Shown: positions 7,999-16,985, counted from the first letter of the stretch. The stretch is 64,000 nucleotides of DNA from Thermohalobaculum sp964475765 (GCA_964475765.1 CAYYZH010000003.1:1-64000); one strand, 5' to 3'. The notes: generated from the sequence alone by a model not told the origin. A program made the numbers and translations.

Positions 7999-8679
7999 AT
8001 GGCGAAATCGATAACCTTTCTGAGCGGGTTGATCCTTGCGGCTGGCTTGATGATGGCCGCTCCTTTGGCGGCGCATGCTGACCACCACAATAGCAGTGCG
8101 CGATCAGCCCAGTCAGCCGCGGTTGCGAAGCAGTTGAACAAAGTCGACAAACGCATCGATAACCTGTTGTCGATCCGCAGCCCAATCGAGCGCAAGAGGC
8201 AAATAGGGAAATTGCGCTCGTCGCTGTCGAAGCTGGAGAGAAAATCCAGCGCACAGCGCGGACGCCGGGCTCGGGTCAATGACGAGCACATCGATTACCT
8301 TCAGGTGCGTCTTGCAGACATCAATCGCACGACGGAGCGCGAGTTCAGCCCAGCCAGGATCACAGACCGGCTGGAGCGCATCGAGGACCGCATCTATGAC
8401 CTGAGAGACATTCGCGATCCAGTCAAAAAGCGCAAACGCATCGACAGCCTGCGCGGGAGCCTCAGCCGCTGGAACAAGGTCTCGAAAGCCCAGAACGGGC
8501 GCACGGCACGCTATAACCGTACCTATATCGGCACACTGCGCGATCGTCTAAAGCGGGCGGACCGGCGCAACGACAGGCGCCTGCAAGCGCTACGGGACGG
8601 GCAGTATATCGAAAGACGGAACCGAAACGCTGATGCCAACGGTACCCGCCGCAATGGCTACCAAGGCAGCGAACGGTAG
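7999..8679 (+). CDS. Secreted basic protein with two tandem helical repeats, function unknown
   Basis: I do not recognise a named family. The 226-residue product has a signal peptide (about 1-27, cut after Ala-His-Ala), then two homologous units at about 44-113 and 122-191. Each has the pattern Leu-x-x-[VI]-[DE]-x-Arg-Ile-x-[ND]-Leu, Ile-Arg-x-Pro-[IV], Lys-x-[LI]-x-Ser-Leu-Arg-x-Ser-Leu-Ser, and a final Arg-Leu stretch. The mature part is extremely rich in Arg/Lys and predicted almost wholly alpha-helical. An Arg/Asn/Gly tail follows. It is monocistronic, with its own upstream AT-rich gap and a strong hairpin after it. Role unknown; binding of a polyanion or the envelope is possible. Confidence 0.7.
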   Translation: MAKSITFLSGLILAAGLMMAAPLAAHADHHNSSARSAQSAAVAKQLNKVDKRIDNLLSIRSPIERKRQIGKLRSSLSKLERKSSAQRGRRARVNDEHIDYLQVRLADINRTTEREFSPARITDRLERIEDRIYDLRDIRDPVKKRKRIDSLRGSLSRWNKVSKAQNGRTARYNRTYIGTLRDRLKRADRRNDRRLQALRDGQYIERRNRNADANGTRRNGYQGSER

Positions 8680-8731
8680 TCCCGGTTCCCAATGGAAAAG
8701 GAGAACCGGTACCCCCCTCCCGGTAATCCTA

Positions 8732-8763
8732 GAGACCCTCTTCGCGCCAGCGAAGGGGGTCTC
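8732..8763. terminator. Hairpin terminator between convergent genes
   Basis: A 14-bp stem, GAGACCCTCTTCGC with GCGAAGGGGGTCTC (one T-G wobble), closes a four-base loop and is followed by GCCGTTTTCG. It lies between the end of the secreted repeat protein and the convergent carboxypeptidase end, so it can serve both strands. Confidence 0.75.
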
Positions 8764-8786
8764 GCCGTTTTCGATGAGCACCCTAC

Positions 8787-10277
8787 TTAGAGGTCGTAAA
8801 GCTCGGAAAACTTGGTGTTGAGATAAGCCAACAATGGAGCTTCGGTCGGCACATGCCCGCATACGCCTTCAATGAGCGACACCGGCATGAGGATCGAACC
8901 TTTCCTGTGAACTTTCTCACGAAGCCATCTGTTGACGCCTCCAAGCTCCCCCTGCCGGATTTGTGCATCTAGATCGACGAGATCGCGGCGCATCGCTGCC
9001 ATCAACTCGCCCGCATAAACATTGCCCAGCGCATAGGTTGGGAAATAGCCAAAGAGTCCCGCCGACCAGTGCACATCCTGCAGCACGCCCAGCCCCGCAT
9101 GTGGCACCGACTGCCCGAAATCTGCAAGGAACCGGGTGTTCCAGGCTTCCTCAAGATCTTCCACCGGCAGATCGTCCGAGATCAATGCACGCTCCAACTC
9201 AAAACGCAGCATGATGTGCAGGTTATAGTGGAGCTCATCGGCTTCTGTGCGAATGAATCCAGGCTCGACCCGGTTCACGGACTGATAAAATCCGCGCGCA
9301 GAATCAACGCCGAAATCTCCGAAGGCCTGCCTCATCCGCGGATAAAGCCAGGAAGTGTAGGCTTCAGACCGGCCGATCTGGTTCTCACAGAGCCGCGACT
9401 GGCTTTCGTGCACCCCCATTGAGACATGCCCACCGGCGGGCTGCCATTCGGTAGCCGGATCGAGACCCTGCTCGTAAAGCGCGTGGCCAGCTTCGTGAAT
9501 GGTCGAATAGACACAGTTGAACGGGTCCGCCTCGTCAACGCGCGTGGTGATGCGGACATCTCCGCGTGTGCCAGAGCAGAAAGGGTGGAGCACGGTGTCG
9601 ATACGCCCGGCAGCATGGTCATACCCGAATCCCTCGGCCAACTCATGCACAAGAGAAAGCTGCGCCGCCGCCGGAAACGTACCCGACACCGCAGGCGGAG
9701 TATGCGCCCCACCTACGATCTTCTCCCGCAAATCAGTCAGCCCTTCCCGGAGATGTCCGAACATCGCTGCAAGATCGACCTCGGTTGCGCCAGGTTCGAA
9801 ATCGTCGAGCAGTGCGTCGTAGAGCGCTCCATCCGGAGCAGCCTGGCACCGAGCATACTCTCGGGTCAGTCGCAGGATGTTCTCAAGCGTCGGAGCAAAG
9901 GCCGGGAAGTCACGTGCCTTGCGCGCGTCTGCCCATGCGCCATGACCTTCTGACGTCGTGCGGGCCAGTTCCTCGGCGAGGGTCTTTGGCACGCGGCTGA
10001 TCTTCTCATGGGAGCGCCGGGCCTCTCGGACATTGGCGCGCCCCACTGGGTCGAGCGTGTCTACCTCGATCTCGCTCAGCCACTCCGGGATGCGAGGATC
10101 GCTCCAGCGTTCGTGAAGCACAGCCTCGAGCGCACCGGCCTGTTCCGCCCGCGCCTGCGCTCCTCGCGCCGGCATCATTGCTTCCTGATCCCAGGAGAGG
10201 AGGTTCGCCGTCAGCTTGAGCGCGGCGATGCTCTTCAGATGCGAGAGCAGCGCGTCATAGGCGTCTTTCGAGGTCAT
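8787..10277 (-). CDS. Metallocarboxypeptidase, M32 family (Taq-type)
   Basis: A cytosolic zinc carboxypeptidase removing C-terminal residues. The 496-residue length is typical of M32. The metal/catalytic motif His-Glu-Ala-Gly-His is near residue 262, followed by a third-ligand Glu region (Ser-Met-Gly-Val-His-Glu-Ser-Gln-Ser-Arg). Further M32 hallmarks are Ile-Arg-Thr-Glu-Ala-Asp-Glu and the C-terminal His-Trp-Ser-x-Gly-x-Phe-Gly-Tyr-Phe-Pro-x-Tyr. The gene follows a creatininase-family gene after 21 bp on the same strand, so the two are probably one transcript. Confidence 0.92.
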   Translation of the reverse strand: MTSKDAYDALLSHLKSIAALKLTANLLSWDQEAMMPARGAQARAEQAGALEAVLHERWSDPRIPEWLSEIEVDTLDPVGRANVREARRSHEKISRVPKTLAEELARTTSEGHGAWADARKARDFPAFAPTLENILRLTREYARCQAAPDGALYDALLDDFEPGATEVDLAAMFGHLREGLTDLREKIVGGAHTPPAVSGTFPAAAQLSLVHELAEGFGYDHAAGRIDTVLHPFCSGTRGDVRITTRVDEADPFNCVYSTIHEAGHALYEQGLDPATEWQPAGGHVSMGVHESQSRLCENQIGRSEAYTSWLYPRMRQAFGDFGVDSARGFYQSVNRVEPGFIRTEADELHYNLHIMLRFELERALISDDLPVEDLEEAWNTRFLADFGQSVPHAGLGVLQDVHWSAGLFGYFPTYALGNVYAGELMAAMRRDLVDLDAQIRQGELGGVNRWLREKVHRKGSILMPVSLIEGVCGHVPTEAPLLAYLNTKFSELYDL

Positions 10278-10298
10278 GGGCAGCCTCCCCAGACATGC

Positions 10299-11111
10299 TC
10301 AGCGGTCACGGAAAGCCACTCCGCCGATCCCGTCTCCGCGCTTGTCGCCGGGTGGCGCCCAAGTCTCGGGGTCAGTGATGAGAGCCGCAAGCGCCTCAGC
10401 AGCAGCCTCGGTGATCTTTTCGCCCTTGTCGGCATTTGCATTGGTTGGAATGCCAGAGACCCCGTTCCCGGTAAGGTGTGTGAAGGGCCGCCAGCGATAG
10501 GATGCACGGCCTGCCTTCAGGAAGCCAACTCCCCTGTCTGTCGCAAGCGCGCCGAGATCAGTATCATCAACGAGGTCCGGCTCCAGCGCCATCATCATCG
10601 AGGTCTCCGCCTCGCACGCATGTTGCATCCCGTCCTGATCGTCCAGCAATGCGCCGAGACTGTCACCCATCTCCATGGGATAGGTCGTCGCCACCAGATT
10701 GACCGGCATCTCGGGGGCCAGCTCGTCGCAGATCTGGTTCATCGCGACGATGTTTCCGCCATGGGAGTTCGAAATCAGGATGTCACGAAACCCGTGCCGT
10801 GTGATTGCGGTGATCAGATCGCGGATCACCGCGCGGAACGTCGCATGACTGAGAATCAGTGTTCCCCCGAACGGCATGTGATGCTCGGAGAGGCCGGACC
10901 AGACCACCGGTGTGACCACGGTCGGGCGGGACGTAAAAGCCTTGCGGGCGGCGCGGATCGCGACCTCGTGGCCTAGCCGGGTGTCGGTCATGACCGGCAG
11001 GTGCGGGCCGTGCTGCTCGATAGAGGCGATGGGCAGGATGACCACGGCGTTCTGTGCGGCGAGCGCACGTAAATCCTGTGCCTTGAGCCGGGCCCATTCG
11101 ACTTCGCTCAT
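10299..11111 (-). CDS. Creatininase family amidohydrolase
   Basis: A 270-residue member of the creatininase/creatinine amidohydrolase family, metal-dependent cyclic amide hydrolases. Signature metal-site motifs are Pro-Ile-Ala-Ser-Ile-Glu-Gln-His-Gly-Pro-His-Leu-Pro near the N-terminus, Thr-Asp-Thr, Asn-Ser-His-Gly-Gly-Asn, and His-Ala-Cys-Glu-Ala-Glu-Thr-Ser. ATG 11111 is preceded by GGAGCATCAG; a longer reading from 11144 has no better support. The substrate cannot be told: relatives act on creatinine, mycofactocin precursors and FAPy-type compounds. A 103-bp gap separates it from the DUF1127 gene upstream. Confidence 0.85.
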   Translation of the reverse strand: MSEVEWARLKAQDLRALAAQNAVVILPIASIEQHGPHLPVMTDTRLGHEVAIRAARKAFTSRPTVVTPVVWSGLSEHHMPFGGTLILSHATFRAVIRDLITAITRHGFRDILISNSHGGNIVAMNQICDELAPEMPVNLVATTYPMEMGDSLGALLDDQDGMQHACEAETSMMMALEPDLVDDTDLGALATDRGVGFLKAGRASYRWRPFTHLTGNGVSGIPTNANADKGEKITEAAAEALAALITDPETWAPPGDKRGDGIGGVAFRDR

Positions 11112-11214
11112 CTGATGCTCCTTCGGGGGTGAGACGGAGACCACAGGGTGTCACCGTCCACCTCTCCGATGCAAGGGGCAAACCCGCTTGGAGCCGGACC
11201 GGCTTGCGTGAGGC

Positions 11215-11436
11215 TCAGAACATGTTGAAGGGGCGGTGCGCCAGGCGCGACAGGCGAAACGCTTCTTCCCGCGGGTTGGCGAGATCGGTCTTTGACAGCA
11301 CGGAATGAACGTCTGCGCGGCTGAGTCCGATGTCCGCGAGGGTGCGGTCGTCCTTGTCGAGGATCCTGCGCAGCGCGCGACGCTCCTGCCAGTGAGCAAA
11401 CCGGGCCTGAAGGGCGGCGATCAGAAGGGTCAGCAT
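11215..11436 (-). CDS. DUF1127 (YjiS-like) small protein
   Basis: A 73-residue Arg-rich protein. Its centre, Arg-Ala-Leu-Arg-Arg-Ile-Leu-Asp-Lys-Asp-Asp-Arg-Thr-Leu-Ala-Asp-Ile-Gly-Leu-Ser-Arg, is the DUF1127 signature. Such proteins are common, very small and often stress-regulated in alphaproteobacteria, and some bind RNA. ATG 11436 is chosen with GAGAAGAGA upstream. The gene is divergent from a LysR gene across 121 bp that holds an inverted repeat, so that LysR protein is its likely regulator. Confidence 0.82.
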   Translation of the reverse strand: MLTLLIAALQARFAHWQERRALRRILDKDDRTLADIGLSRADVHSVLSKTDLANPREEAFRLSRLAHRPFNMF

Positions 11437-11503
11437 GGTCTCTTCTCCTTTTGAACTCGGCATCATTGCCGTCTCTGGCGAGCAATATGGGCAGCACCCA
11501 TGA

Positions 11504-11549
11504 TTCAGTAAAACTAAAAGAATTGACATGATCTTTCAGTTTTGCTGAA
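11504..11549. promoter_or_regulatory. Inverted repeat, probable LysR operator
   Basis: TTCAGTAAAACT (11504-11515) and AGTTTTGCTGAA (11538-11549) are complementary at 11 of 12 positions with a 22-bp centre. The right arm ends eight bases before the LysR start codon, in the shared promoter region with the DUF1127 gene. Spacing and placement fit an autoregulatory LysR-type site. Confidence 0.6.
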
Positions 11550-11557
11550 ATTATAAC

Positions 11558-12460
11558 ATGAACAAGATCGTCACCGAACCCTCCGCCGCCGCGAGTCTCG
11601 ACCTTGATGTCCTGCGCTCGGTTGTTGCCATCGCCGAAGCAGGCTCCATCTCGGCCGCTGCCCAGCGGATTGGGCGCACGCCCGCCGCCGTCTCTATGCA
11701 GATAAAGAAACTGGAGGAGACGCTTGGGCGCAGCCTCTTTGAGCGCATGCGTCAGGGCATGCGTCTGTCCGCAGAGGGCGAGCGCCTGCTGCCCTATGCC
11801 AACCGCATGGTCGACCTGAACCGCGAGGCGCTGGATGCCTTCCGCGCGCCTGAACTAACGGGGACGGTCAATGTCGGCATGATCGACAGTATCGGTGCGC
11901 TGCGCATGGCACGGATCTTCGCGGCATTTGCCCGCTCGCACCCGAACGTGACGGTCAACGCCTCGATCGGATGCTCCTGCGAACTGGCACCGCGCCTTGA
12001 TCGGGGAGATCTGGATTTGACGGTCCTCACCCCTGGCAGCAGCACTGAGGCCCGCGACAGCGACCTGCTCCTGCACGAAGAACCGCTGGTCTGGATCGCA
12101 AGCGCCAGCGGGCGAGCATGGAAGCAGGACCCGGTTCCGCTTTCGGTGGCGAGCGACGGCTGCGCATGGCGGGCCGCAGCAACACAGGCCATCCGGCGCA
12201 GCGGCATGACACCACGCATCGCTTACATCTCAGACCAAGATGCGGGGCAACTGGCCGCTGCCGAAGCGGATCTGGCGGTTGCCCCGATGCCGAGGAGCTA
12301 TGTCGGCCCCGGTCTGATCGAGCTGGGCGCGCGGGAGGGTTTCCCGCCGCTGGGCACCTCGCGGATCGTGCTCAGGGTGAGCGATGTCGCAGGAGATGCT
12401 GCGCGGGCGCTGGCCCGGAGCATCGCGGAGACGTTCGGCAAGACGCTGGAAGACGCCTAA
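11558..12460 (+). CDS. LysR family transcriptional regulator
   Basis: A 300-residue LysR-type regulator. The N-terminal winged helix-turn-helix spans about residues 14-73 (Leu-Arg-Ser-Val-Val-Ala-Ile-Ala-Glu-Ala-Gly-Ser-Ile-Ser-Ala-Ala-Ala), and the effector domain starts near 100 (Gly-Thr-Val-Asn-Val-Gly). It is divergent from the DUF1127 gene and convergent with iorB, whose product it might also control. The ligand is unknown. The short leader Met-Asn-Lys-Ile-Val-Thr-Glu could start slightly later, but ATG 11558 is the only one before the HTH. Confidence 0.9.
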   Translation: MNKIVTEPSAAASLDLDVLRSVVAIAEAGSISAAAQRIGRTPAAVSMQIKKLEETLGRSLFERMRQGMRLSAEGERLLPYANRMVDLNREALDAFRAPELTGTVNVGMIDSIGALRMARIFAAFARSHPNVTVNASIGCSCELAPRLDRGDLDLTVLTPGSSTEARDSDLLLHEEPLVWIASASGRAWKQDPVPLSVASDGCAWRAAATQAIRRSGMTPRIAYISDQDAGQLAAAEADLAVAPMPRSYVGPGLIELGAREGFPPLGTSRIVLRVSDVAGDAARALARSIAETFGKTLEDA

Positions 12461-12477
12461 GCCCCCCGGACGAGAAA

Positions 12478-12495
12478 GGACCGGCGAACCGGCCC
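12478..12495 (-). terminator. Hairpin terminator for the iorAB operon
   Basis: On the minus strand GGGCCGG, loop TTCG, CCGGTCC is followed by TTTCT. The stem is seven base pairs with one G-T wobble and a stable tetraloop. It lies 37 bp past the iorB stop, in the short gap convergent with the LysR gene. Confidence 0.6.
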
Positions 12496-12532
12496 TTCAC
12501 TCACTGTCTGTTTGTTGCGGTCCCTGCGTTCG

Positions 12533-14857
12533 TCAGACCGTGTCACCGAACGGCATATCCCGGAACCGCCTTCCGGTGGCGTGGAAGATAGCATTCCCGA
12601 TAGCAGGCGCAATCGGCGCCACCCCTGGCTCCCCACACCCGGCCGCATGCACCGAGAACGGGCGCTCGACGATGTGTACGTTTACCTTCTCCGGGAAGTT
12701 GTCCGAGCGCACCATCTGGTAGGTGTCGTAGTTCGCCTCCTGCGGTGCCCCATCCTCGAAGGTGATCGCCGAGTAGAGCGCCGCCGTCATCCCCATGACC
12801 GCCGCACCCTGCATCTGGCTCTCGACCCGCTCGGGCATGGCCACAAAGCCCGCATCGACGGCAATGTCGATTTGGGGCACGCGGATGAGCCCATCGACTA
12901 TCTTCACCCGTGCGGCTGCCGCGACATAGGTCACGAAACAGCGGTGCGAGGCGAGGCCGATCCCTTCACCCTCGGGCAAAGACTGGCCATAGTCCGCCTT
13001 CTCAGCGGCCATGCGGAGGACGTTCTTCTGTCGTCCGACCTCCATCGGGTACTCTTCATAGACCTCGCCGTAGTCCCAGAAGTCGTCAGGATAGTTCTCG
13101 GCCTTGATGTCGATGGTGCGATCCTCGCCCATGACCTCGAGCATGTACTCCAGCTCATCCCGGCCAAGCTCGGCAGCGACATCCGACAGGAACGTCTGCT
13201 GTGCCCATGCCCGCGGGATGTTCGAGACCGCGCGGAACCAGCCGATGCGGGTGTGCGCCATCGCCTTGCCGTTCTCGATCGAGACATTCGGGACCTGGAA
13301 GGGGTTATCCAGATGGCCCATGCCGCTTTCGATGAAGAACTGCTGACCGCTGTCGGGCGCGAATGTCGACAGGATCGAGGGCGCCACCGAATTGTGACGG
13401 AAGCCTTGCCATTTGCCATTCTCGTCAGTGCCGATCTCCAGTTCTTCGACCGAGGTCGTGTGGTAGAAGCTGTTCTGGATGTCGTCCTCACGGGTCCACT
13501 GGACCTTGACGGGTTTGCCGACTTTCTGGCTCAGTAGTGCTGCCTCGATGGCAAAGTCGCCCTGCGACTTGCGGCCAAACCCGCCGCCGAGCAGCGTCAC
13601 ATGGGTCGTGACATCGGCCTCGTCCATGCTAAGCGCTGCAGCAATGTCCTGACGCGCCCCATAAGGCGATTGCAGCGGGGCATAGACTTCAGCCTTGCCG
13701 TCCTTCACATGGGCCACAGCAACAGGCGGCTCCATCATGGCATGCGCCATGTGAGCCTGACTGTACTGATGTTTGAAGGTCTTGGCCGCCCCATCGATCG
13801 CTGCACGGGCATCTCCGACCGCCCGGAAGACCTTGCCCGGCTTGGCCGCTGTATCGCGCATCTCGGCAGTGAAGGCTTCGGAGTTGTAGCCTGAATGGCG
13901 GCTGGTGCCCCATTCAATTTCAAGCGCATCACGCCCCTTGATCGCGGCATCCGTGTTGGTCGCGATCACGGCAATGCCACCCTTCTGGGCGAACTTCGCG
14001 GGGAAGTCGGTGACCGGCAGGTCATGGATCTCGAGCACACCGGGCACGTCACGGGCCGCGCTGTCGTCGACGCTGACCGGGCTCGCACCATGCACCGGCG
14101 GGCGGGCAACGGCCGCAAAGACCATACCCGGCAGCGTGACATCCGCCCCGTAGATCGCTTTGCCCGTCGTGATGTCGTGCAGATCGTAGATGCCGATCGC
14201 ACGCTTGCCGATATACCGGAACTCGCTTTCATCCTTGAAACTCAGCGCCTCAAACTCGGGCACGGGCACCTGCATCGCCGCTTCTGCGAGGTCACCGAAC
14301 CCGAAGGTCTGTCCGCCTGCCATCACCTTGTGCACGCCAACTCTGGCGTCCTTGGGATCGACGCCGGCCTTGTCGGCAGCCGCCTTGGCCAGCATGTGAC
14401 GCACGGAGGCCCCCATCTGGCGCATGGACTGGATGTGGTGCCGCACAGAGCGCGACCCATCAGTGTCCTGATTGCCGTATTTCGGCTCGTCTCCCGGCGC
14501 CTGCACGATCTTCACGCGCGCCCAATCCGCACCCATCTCGTCGGCAAGGATCATCGGGAGCGAGGTCCTCGAGCCAGTGCCCATCTCCGAGCGATGTGCA
14601 GTCAGCGTCACCGTGCCATCGGCGTCAATCGCCACGAAGAGGTGCGGGTCATAGCGCAGGCCATGGGGCATGGCATCGCCGCCGGTCTTGTAGCGCGCGA
14701 ATGCGCTGGCATCACTGGAGAAGGCAGCGACCGCAAAGCCGGCCGTCGAGCCTTGCAGGAAGCCCCTGCGCGAGACATGGACCAGCGACAGTCTCTCGGC
14801 AACCTTGGCAGCGGCCCCGGTTGCGGTCATCGCGGCATGTTCAATGAAATGTCCCAT
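12533..14857 (-). CDS. iorB: Molybdenum hydroxylase large subunit, isoquinoline 1-oxidoreductase beta type
   Basis: A 774-residue molybdopterin-binding subunit of the xanthine oxidase superfamily. The N-terminus carries a twin-arginine signal (Ser-Arg-Arg-Gly-Phe-Leu-Gln near residue 30), so the enzyme acts in the periplasm, typical of IorB-like and aldehyde dehydrogenase members. Cofactor motifs are Gly-Gly-Gly-Phe-Gly-Arg-Lys near residue 425, and Gly-Glu-Pro-Gly-Val-Ala-Pro-Ile near the C-terminus with the catalytic Glu. It starts three bases after the small iron-sulfur subunit gene. Substrate may be an N-heterocycle or aldehyde; that cannot be settled. No FAD subunit is present, as expected for this type. 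Confidence 0.88.
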   Translation of the reverse strand: MGHFIEHAAMTATGAAAKVAERLSLVHVSRRGFLQGSTAGFAVAAFSSDASAFARYKTGGDAMPHGLRYDPHLFVAIDADGTVTLTAHRSEMGTGSRTSLPMILADEMGADWARVKIVQAPGDEPKYGNQDTDGSRSVRHHIQSMRQMGASVRHMLAKAAADKAGVDPKDARVGVHKVMAGGQTFGFGDLAEAAMQVPVPEFEALSFKDESEFRYIGKRAIGIYDLHDITTGKAIYGADVTLPGMVFAAVARPPVHGASPVSVDDSAARDVPGVLEIHDLPVTDFPAKFAQKGGIAVIATNTDAAIKGRDALEIEWGTSRHSGYNSEAFTAEMRDTAAKPGKVFRAVGDARAAIDGAAKTFKHQYSQAHMAHAMMEPPVAVAHVKDGKAEVYAPLQSPYGARQDIAAALSMDEADVTTHVTLLGGGFGRKSQGDFAIEAALLSQKVGKPVKVQWTREDDIQNSFYHTTSVEELEIGTDENGKWQGFRHNSVAPSILSTFAPDSGQQFFIESGMGHLDNPFQVPNVSIENGKAMAHTRIGWFRAVSNIPRAWAQQTFLSDVAAELGRDELEYMLEVMGEDRTIDIKAENYPDDFWDYGEVYEEYPMEVGRQKNVLRMAAEKADYGQSLPEGEGIGLASHRCFVTYVAAAARVKIVDGLIRVPQIDIAVDAGFVAMPERVESQMQGAAVMGMTAALYSAITFEDGAPQEANYDTYQMVRSDNFPEKVNVHIVERPFSVHAAGCGEPGVAPIAPAIGNAIFHATGRRFRDMPFGDTV

Positions 14858-14860
14858 CGA

Positions 14861-15313
14861 TCAGCTCCCCGTCGCTGCCTGTCGAACAGCGGCCACGATA
14901 CGCTCGTAGCAACCGCAACGGCAGATATTGCCAGCCATCCCGTCCAGAATTTCCTGATCGGTCGGGTTCGGTTTCTCCGCAAGGATACTCGCCGCCTGCA
15001 TGATCTGGCCCGCCTGACAGAAGCCGCATTGCGGAACATGCAGGTCGCGCCACGCTTGTTGCACCGGGTGATCGCCATCGGACGAGAGGCCTTCGATTGT
15101 TGTGACGGACCTGCCGGCGACCTCGCCCACCGTCATCTGGCACGAACGCATCGCGACCCCGTCGACATGCACGGTACAGGCCCCGCAGAGCCCGGCCCCG
15201 CATCCGTATTTCGTGCCGGTCAGACCGGCCATGTCCCGGATCGCCCACAAGAGCGACAAGTCATCCGGACCGTCGAGGGTCCGCGACTCGCCATTGATAT
15301 CTACGGTTGCCAT
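14861..15313 (-). CDS. iorA: Molybdenum hydroxylase [2Fe-2S] small subunit, isoquinoline 1-oxidoreductase alpha type
   Basis: A 150-residue ferredoxin-like subunit that passes electrons from the molybdenum centre. The N-terminal plant-type [2Fe-2S] cluster is bound by Cys-Gly-Ala-Gly-Leu-Cys-Gly-Ala-Cys (about 38-46) plus a Cys near 58. The C-terminal four-helix cluster is bound by Cys-Gly-Phe-Cys (about 97-100) and Cys-Arg-Cys (about 131-133). It is the first gene of a two-gene operon with iorB and lacks a signal peptide; export presumably rides on the Tat signal of the partner. Confidence 0.92.
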   Translation of the reverse strand: MATVDINGESRTLDGPDDLSLLWAIRDMAGLTGTKYGCGAGLCGACTVHVDGVAMRSCQMTVGEVAGRSVTTIEGLSSDGDHPVQQAWRDLHVPQCGFCQAGQIMQAASILAEKPNPTDQEILDGMAGNICRCGCYERIVAAVRQAATGS

Positions 15314-15614
15314 TCAACTCTCCCTTGTCTGATGACCGGCATCACAATAGGCGCCGATCTTTTCAGCATTCGGTAAGCTCGCTGCCTGCGCCGCGCCCCG
15401 CATCAATCGTCCTGATCCATCTCCTGTCCTCGAGGCAAAGTTTGCTCGCCACCGGGTCGATGTGGTGGGCAACACCCCTTGCCGACGAGGTGGATCAGGA
15501 ATGGCGGGTTCCCGCTCTCGTTGATCGCTCTGGCATCGTAGACAACTTTAACCATATTCGTCACGCCAAAATTCTTCACAAGTTGCAGAGGGTCGCGATG
15601 GATGCCGCTCTGTA
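15314..15614. other. Intergenic stretch between iorA and creD
   Basis: About 300 bp with no supportable gene on either strand. It must hold the iorA promoter and the creD end. I see no clear -10/-35 pair, repeat or terminator. Confidence 0.5.
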
Positions 15615-16985
15615 TCAGGCAGGCGCGACGTCGTTTCCGGACGGATCGGGCGCGGACCAATTCATGCCCCGGGTCATGATCATGACGACCGTGACGGCGA
15701 TGAACGCAAGAATAGAACCGGCCAGCAATGCGAAATCCGTCGAGCGCAGAATCAGGAAAAGCGTGGCGTAGAGCACGACCAAACTGCCCCCGAGAATCCA
15801 GCATCGCCGTCCCAGCCCCAGTGCCGTTGCCCCATAAAACGACAGGAGGCCGATGGTGGCCGCGCTGGCCACAACATAGGCGATCTGGAAACCAAGCTGT
15901 TCGGCAAGACCGAGGAGCACCAGGAAGAAGATCGACTGCGCGACGCCGATCAAAAGGAACTGCGCGGGATGCACCGGGCGACGCGAAGCCCGCTCCGTAA
16001 GGAAGACGGTGAGGAAGGTGAGCGCCACAAAGAGAATCCCGTATTTCACCGCCCGCTGTGCCTTTTGGTAGAGATCCACGGGCTGGTAGAAGCGCACGCC
16101 AAACTCGGGCCCAATCATCGACAACTCGCGGGACATCTGAGGAATATTGCGGGCAAGATGCGGGATGGCCCAGCTTGCCGAGAAGCCCTCCGCGCTGACC
16201 TCCCGAGTCTTGGGCAGAAAGTTGCCGGTGAAACTGGGATGCGCCCAGTCCGAGGTCATGACCACATCTGTCTGTCGCCCGGCGGGCGAAAACCGCAGCG
16301 CACCAGCACCGTTCAACGCCATCTTGAGCAGGAACGGTGCGGACCCGCGGGGATCGCCGATTTCCGAATGGATGCCGCCGATTCCAGAGAGACGCGTGCC
16401 TGGCTCGAGCCGGACCGGTTTCTGCCCCTGCTTGAGTACCGCATGATCCGAGAAGTTCCGCGCCTCCGGCATCAGGATGGCCAGATAAGCTCGGTCCCAT
16501 AGAATACTCTCCCGCGATGAGAGCTTAGATTCGGCCTGGCTCGTATCAAAGTCGAACTCCATGGCGATATCGGAAGTGAAGACAGGGACATCGAAGACGC
16601 CGCGCCGGCGCACTTCGCTGGCAGCGTTAGCCGTGACCGTGTACTGGTCTGGCATAATGGTGATGGCATTGGCGCTAACGGTCTCGGTCTCAGTGCGCCA
16701 GCTTCCATCCGGCCCAGTGACCTTACGCTCAACCGCCTTTTCTACGGGCAGAACCAACACAGGTCCCGCAATGGCGATCTCGCCGCCCCACTGAGAGGAC
16801 ACCTCGTAAATGGCACTGCGCCTATAGGAGACCCGGTCCTCGATGACCAGACTGATCATGGTCAAAGGCACCAGCATCACGATGGTCAGCAGAACCAGAA
16901 GAGCAAAGCGCCATCCCGGTGAGGTGAAGTGCGGCGCTCTGAAGGATGCGGTAGACGGGGTCAGGCAAGAACTGGTCTCGGTCAT
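15615..16985 (-). CDS. creD: CreD-family inner membrane protein
   Basis: A 456-residue member of the CreD (inner membrane protein of the CreBC regulon) family. One membrane segment lies near residues 25-47, a large periplasmic domain at ~50-300 follows, then a bundle of five or six helices in the C-terminal third (motifs Tyr-Gly-Ile-Leu-Phe-Val-Ala-Leu-Thr-Phe and Phe-Leu-Leu-Ile-Gly). ATG 16985 is the family start; the frame continues upstream as a likely non-coding extension. No creB/creC two-component genes are beside it, so control here is unknown. In other bacteria it is linked to envelope stress and beta-lactam response. Confidence 0.88.
   Translation of the reverse strand: MTETSSCLTPSTASFRAPHFTSPGWRFALLVLLTIVMLVPLTMISLVIEDRVSYRRSAIYEVSSQWGGEIAIAGPVLVLPVEKAVERKVTGPDGSWRTETETVSANAITIMPDQYTVTANAASEVRRRGVFDVPVFTSDIAMEFDFDTSQAESKLSSRESILWDRAYLAILMPEARNFSDHAVLKQGQKPVRLEPGTRLSGIGGIHSEIGDPRGSAPFLLKMALNGAGALRFSPAGRQTDVVMTSDWAHPSFTGNFLPKTREVSAEGFSASWAIPHLARNIPQMSRELSMIGPEFGVRFYQPVDLYQKAQRAVKYGILFVALTFLTVFLTERASRRPVHPAQFLLIGVAQSIFFLVLLGLAEQLGFQIAYVVASAATIGLLSFYGATALGLGRRCWILGGSLVVLYATLFLILRSTDFALLAGSILAFIAVTVVMIMTRGMNWSAPDPSGNDVAPA

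Noticed and set aside
10008..10976. A 322-codon plus-strand frame
   Set aside because: Antisense across the M32 carboxypeptidase and creatininase genes; no family features.
12512..13537. A 341-codon plus-strand frame
   Set aside because: Lies fully antisense to iorB and its start overlaps the gene end; no recognisable motif.
13895..15376. A 493-codon open frame on the plus strand
   Set aside because: Antisense to the well-supported iorB/iorA genes; composition is the mirror of a high-GC coding strand and shows no domain.
15403..16500. A 365-codon minus-strand frame
   Set aside because: Alternate frame within creD and its downstream spacer; creD itself has clear membrane topology and homology.
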